This document shows positions 9,252-11,166 of a stretch of 11,166 bases of DNA, one piece after another; position 1 is the stretch's first letter, and each line of letters opens with the position of its first letter. The position numbers were made by a program, and so were the translations under genes. Origin of the DNA: an uncultured bacterium (lineage in GTDB: Bacteria > Actinomycetota > Thermoleophilia > BMS3ABIN01); assembly GCA_913009925.1 (NCBI GenBank), contig CAJVWY010000019.1:1-11166 (forward strand), written 5' to 3'. The notes below the pieces were generated by a model. It was not told the origin of the DNA, made no database searches, and was given only the letters and a program-made list of their open reading frames with translations.

Positions 9252-9335
9252 CCCACTTCGGCCCGGGTCCAGAACCCGAGAGTTATGAAAAGTGGGTTAA
9301 ATAGTGCGTTTTGCGCCTTTTTCTGGACAGCGCGG
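9252..9335 (+). ncRNA. Candidate structured leader RNA of the 3D-domain gene
   Basis: CCCACTT (9252-9258) pairs with AAGTGGG (9290-9296) and encloses a hairpin CGGGT/ACCCG (9264-9268 with 9274-9278) with loop CCAGA. A second hairpin, GCGC with GCGC (9313-9316, 9330-9333), carries UCUGG in its loop (9322-9326), an exact complement of the first loop; the match extends to seven bases (9267-9273 with 9322-9328). A loop-loop contact or a switching helix is therefore possible. It does not match the c-di-AMP (ydaO) or c-di-GMP riboswitch consensus as I remember them. A T-rich stretch (9339-9357) follows without a strong terminator stem. The first stem may begin right at the predicted transcription start, which weakens the call. 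Confidence 0.35.
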
Positions 9336-9417
9336 CCCTTTTTTGCGGGGTTTTTTTGAGCTGTTGTGGGGAATATCCCTAAACCAGCGTTTTGTCAGCT
9401 AGCATTGGAGGAAAGTT

Positions 9418-10437
9418 ATCTTAACTGTTCTTCGCAGACAGAAAGATAATCCTAAAAGAATAATCCTGTCGGCACTGTTCCTTACCCTCCTCATCATTAC
9501 TTCCGCCTCAGCCACTTCTTCCGGTGAGCTGGGAGTTCTCGAGACCCAGTCACAGGAGCTGGAAAACAGCTACAACCAGGCTCTTGCGGACGTGGTCTCC
9601 GCCAACAGCGCCGTCTCCAACACCAACTCCGAGATCGCCGCCGCCGCACAGCGCCGGGACGAAGTGCAGGCTTCCATCATCGCCGAGCAACAGCGCATGG
9701 CGGAGGTTCAGGCACAGCTGGATGATCGGCAGAAGGTCCTGGAAAAGAGGCTGCTCAGCACCTATAAAAGCGACGATTCGGGCTTCATCGAGGTCATGAT
9801 GGGCTCGAATGATTTCTCTGATTTTCTAACCCGGGTGGACATGGTGAACGCCATCGCCGACGAGGACCGGGAGCTTATCGAGTCGATCAGGGCTTCCAAG
9901 CAGGCTGTGGAAGATGAGCTTTCCGACCTCCAAGGCAAGCAGGACGAACTGGCCGGCCTGCTGGCGGAATTGAACGACTCCCACCAGGCGCTGCTTGCCG
10001 CCCAGGAAGAACAGCAGGCGGTGCTCGCCTCCATCCGGAGCGAGCGCGACCTGACGGACAGCCAGATCGCTCAGCTCCAGGCCCAGGCCGCCAGTATCGA
10101 GGCGACCATGAGCTCTATCCAGAGCCAGACTCCCTCTCCGGTAGGGGGAGGCGGGGACTACGGCGCACCGGCGGCGGGAGGATCCAGCCTGACGGTGACC
10201 GCCACTGCCTACTGCCTTGCGGGAACGACGGCAACCGGCATGCCTGTGGGCCGCGGCATCATCGCCGTAGACCCGGGAGTCATCCCCCTGGGCAGCCGCG
10301 TCCATGTCTCCGGCTACGGCAATGCCATAGCGGCGGACACGGGCGGCGCGGTTCATGGCAACAAGATAGATGTATGGCTGCCCTGTGGCGAAGCCAACGC
10401 CTGGGGAGTGAGAACGGTTACCATCACCACGTATTGA
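9418..10437 (+). CDS. Secreted PcsB-like coiled-coil protein with C-terminal 3D domain (cell-wall enzyme)
   Basis: From an ATC at 9418 the protein has 339 residues: a signal peptide (basic RRQKDNPKR at 6-14, hydrophobic core 15-27, likely cleavage after SASA, residue 32); a long coiled coil (about 37-235) containing the PcsB/CwlO-type stretch YKS..GFIEVMMGSNDFSDFL (about 116-137); a Gly/Pro/Ser linker; and a 3D domain (about 258-339) with its three aspartates in AVDPG (D285), ADTGG (D307) and KIDVW (D318). 3D domains have a double-psi beta-barrel fold like MltA lytic transglycosylases, so peptidoglycan cleavage outside the cell is likely. The start is chosen because GGAGG (9407-9411) lies six bases before ATC, the frame from there encodes a textbook signal peptide, and no ATG, GTG or TTG occurs in frame before GTG at 9592, which would delete the export signal. 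A sequence error in an ATG is the alternative. Confidence 0.85.
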   Translation: MLTVLRRQKDNPKRIILSALFLTLLIITSASATSSGELGVLETQSQELENSYNQALADVVSANSAVSNTNSEIAAAAQRRDEVQASIIAEQQRMAEVQAQLDDRQKVLEKRLLSTYKSDDSGFIEVMMGSNDFSDFLTRVDMVNAIADEDRELIESIRASKQAVEDELSDLQGKQDELAGLLAELNDSHQALLAAQEEQQAVLASIRSERDLTDSQIAQLQAQAASIEATMSSIQSQTPSPVGGGGDYGAPAAGGSSLTVTATAYCLAGTTATGMPVGRGIIAVDPGVIPLGSRVHVSGYGNAIAADTGGAVHGNKIDVWLPCGEANAWGVRTVTITTY

Positions 10438-10466
10438 TACGCCCGCGGCCGCAACCATGACCTTTG

Positions 10467-10496
10467 AAGCCCTGGAGTTCCGGGGCTTTTTTATTT
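10467..10496 (+). terminator. Rho-independent terminator of the 3D-domain gene
   Basis: A nine-pair stem, AAGCCCTGG (10467-10475) with CCGGGGCTT (10480-10488), one G-U pair, loop AGTT, then a T-rich tail (TTTTTTATTT). It starts 30 bases after the stop codon. Its tail overlaps the -35 region of the next promoter. Confidence 0.92.
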
Positions 10497-10524
10497 GATT
10501 TGCCAGCCATGGATGGATTAATAT
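10495..10524 (+). promoter_or_regulatory. Probable promoter of the zinc-resistance operon
   Basis: TTGATT (10495-10500), an 18-base spacer, then TAATAT (10519-10524). The predicted transcription start, about 10531, falls inside the operator that follows. It also lies after the ATG at 10525, which argues against that ATG as the start of the regulator gene. Confidence 0.55.
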
Positions 10525-10545
10525 ATGAACGTTCGTTCAGCTATT
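10520..10545. promoter_or_regulatory. SmtB/CzrA-type 12-2-12 zinc operator
   Basis: Arms AATATATGAACG (10520-10531) and CGTTCAGCTATT (10534-10545) pair at 10 of 12 positions around a central TT, the inner six perfectly. The core TGAA-N6-TTCA is the signature of operators bound by zinc-sensing ArsR proteins such as SmtB and CzrA. It overlaps the predicted -10 box and transcription start, so the repressor encoded next would block its own operon until zinc releases it. Confidence 0.75.
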
Positions 10546-10599
10546 CATGGATATCCGACTGTTTACTATCACCTATACCGACCCGGGGAGGTGGCGAGG

Positions 10600-10947
10600 G
10601 TGCGGGAAAGACTGCTCAGCAGCGGTGACGCCCGCGACCTGGCCGGCCTGTTCCAGGTAATGGCCGATCCCACGCGCCTGCGTATCATCTCCTTGCTGGC
10701 CGAGACAGAGCTCTGCGTCTGTGATATCGCCGCCGCCCTGGAGATGACCCCTTCGGCGGTTTCCCACCAGTTGCGGGTACTGCGCATGACGCAGCTGGTG
10801 AAGTTCCGCAAGGAGGGCCGCATGGCATACTACTCCCTGGATGACGACCATGTGCTCAAACTCTACACCCAGAGCCTGGACCATCTGGGACACATGCCGG
10901 GCGGTACCATCGGCTCCGTAAGGAAACCTGGAGGCCCGGACCGATAG
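10600..10947 (+). CDS. ArsR/SmtB-family zinc-responsive repressor (CzrA-like)
   Basis: Winged-helix metal sensor of 115 residues from GTG at 10600. ADPTRLRIISLL leads into the metal-box stretch ELCVCDIA (residues 37-44, C39 and C41), the recognition helix (SAVSHQLRVL, about 53-62) and a basic wing (RKEGRMAYYSL). The last helix carries the complete alpha-5 zinc site D82-x-H84-x10-H95-x2-H98, the CzrA/SmtB pattern, so zinc or cobalt is the likely signal; the cysteine pair could form an extra alpha-3 site. An open frame reaches back to ATG at 10525, but those 25 codons have AT-rich third positions unlike the gene, lack a ribosome site and contain the operator. GGAGG (10587-10591) suits GTG 10600; GTG 10591 is also in frame. 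The exporter gene begins 19 bases after the stop. Confidence 0.9.
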   Translation: MRERLLSSGDARDLAGLFQVMADPTRLRIISLLAETELCVCDIAAALEMTPSAVSHQLRVLRMTQLVKFRKEGRMAYYSLDDDHVLKLYTQSLDHLGHMPGGTIGSVRKPGGPDR

Positions 10948-10966
10948 CGGTGACTGGGGCGTCTGC

Positions 10967-11166
10967 ATGAGCGATCACGATCACAACCACGGCGTCAGCG
11001 CGGAAAGTTTTTCTGATGGCACTGCTTACGCCCTTATAGTGGGCATCGCCCTCAACCTGGTCATCGTGGTCGTGGAGATCGTTGCCGGCTATATCGCCGG
11101 CAGCCTGGGACTGCTCAGTGACGCCGTACACAACTTCACCGACATGGCGGCCCTGGGGCTTTCCTG
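10967..11166 (+). CDS. Cation diffusion facilitator (CzcD/ZitB-type zinc exporter), 3'-truncated
   Basis: Only the first 66 residues lie in the window. The protein begins with a short histidine-rich tail (HDHNH at 4-8), followed by TM1 (about 20-41) and the start of TM2 with GSLGLLSDAVHNFTD (45-59). H55 and D59 are the HxxxD pair of the intramembrane zinc site in zinc-preferring CDF proteins, which exchange cytoplasmic zinc for protons. The ATG at 10967 has only a weak GGGG upstream, and the 19-base gap after the repressor suggests cotranscription. Pairing of a CzrA-type sensor with a CDF pump matches the czrA-czrB arrangement of Staphylococcus aureus. The window's right edge cuts the gene. 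Confidence 0.93.
   Translation, partial: MSDHDHNHGVSAESFSDGTAYALIVGIALNLVIVVVEIVAGYIAGSLGLLSDAVHNFTDMAALGLS

Noticed and set aside
9313..9357. Intrinsic terminator or attenuator in the leader RNA
   Set aside because: There are T runs after G-rich bases, but I can draw only stems of three to four pairs.
9240..9420. ydaO-type c-di-AMP riboswitch before the 3D-domain gene
   Set aside because: A GAACCCGA..AG..TA stretch recalls the 3' part of that motif, but the G-rich 5' core and closing stem are missing.
9524..9799. Open frame overlapping the coiled-coil gene in another frame
   Set aside because: Proline/serine/arginine-rich shadow; the other frame has a signal peptide, a coiled coil and a 3D domain.

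Overview
This is a high-G+C bacterial contig. The ClpB, the FtsX-type ABC genes and a secreted PcsB-like/3D-domain cell-wall protein point to a Gram-positive lineage, perhaps deep-branching Actinomycetota. That placement is inference from protein flavour and base composition; the window has no rRNA or other phylogenetic marker. The contig begins with about 122 bases of sequencing artefact (poly-G/poly-T and an Illumina P7/index/read-2 adapter), so the first gene is truncated by the assembly and not by biology.

Layout. (1) 123-2458: clpB disaggregase lacking roughly its first 100 residues. (2) 2483-3745, minus strand: an AAA_14/DUF4143 ATPase gene of clearly lower G+C, followed at 3816-4042 by a second, divergent copy of the last 227 bp of clpB. 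The ATPase gene is therefore bracketed by two clpB tails, which suggests an insertion that displaced the original 3' end. (3) 4043-4318: probable gene debris. (4) 4319-8973: a metal-transport locus with a sigma70-type promoter, two related palindromic operators, an FTR1 iron permease fused to a DUF2318 domain, two tandem FtsX/MacB-type permeases and their ABC ATPase. It resembles the p19/fetMP-associated iron loci (e.g. Campylobacter jejuni Cj1658-Cj1663) but has no P19 protein and no thioredoxin here. (5) 8974-9417: non-coding, with a good promoter and a potentially structured leader RNA. (6) 9418-10437: secreted coiled-coil plus 3D-domain cell-wall protein that appears to start at a rare ATC codon, followed by a strong terminator. 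(7) 10495-11166: a zinc-type ArsR/SmtB repressor with a 12-2-12 operator, then the 5' end of a CDF zinc exporter (czrA-czrB-like operon).

Together the right two thirds deal with metal homeostasis, iron import under a probable iron-responsive operator and zinc export under an ArsR sensor, with a cell-wall gene between them. The most unusual structures are the clpB-tail duplication around the DUF4143 gene, the P19-less FTR1-DUF2318/ABC locus with paired operators, and the leader RNA plus non-AUG start of the 3D-domain gene.
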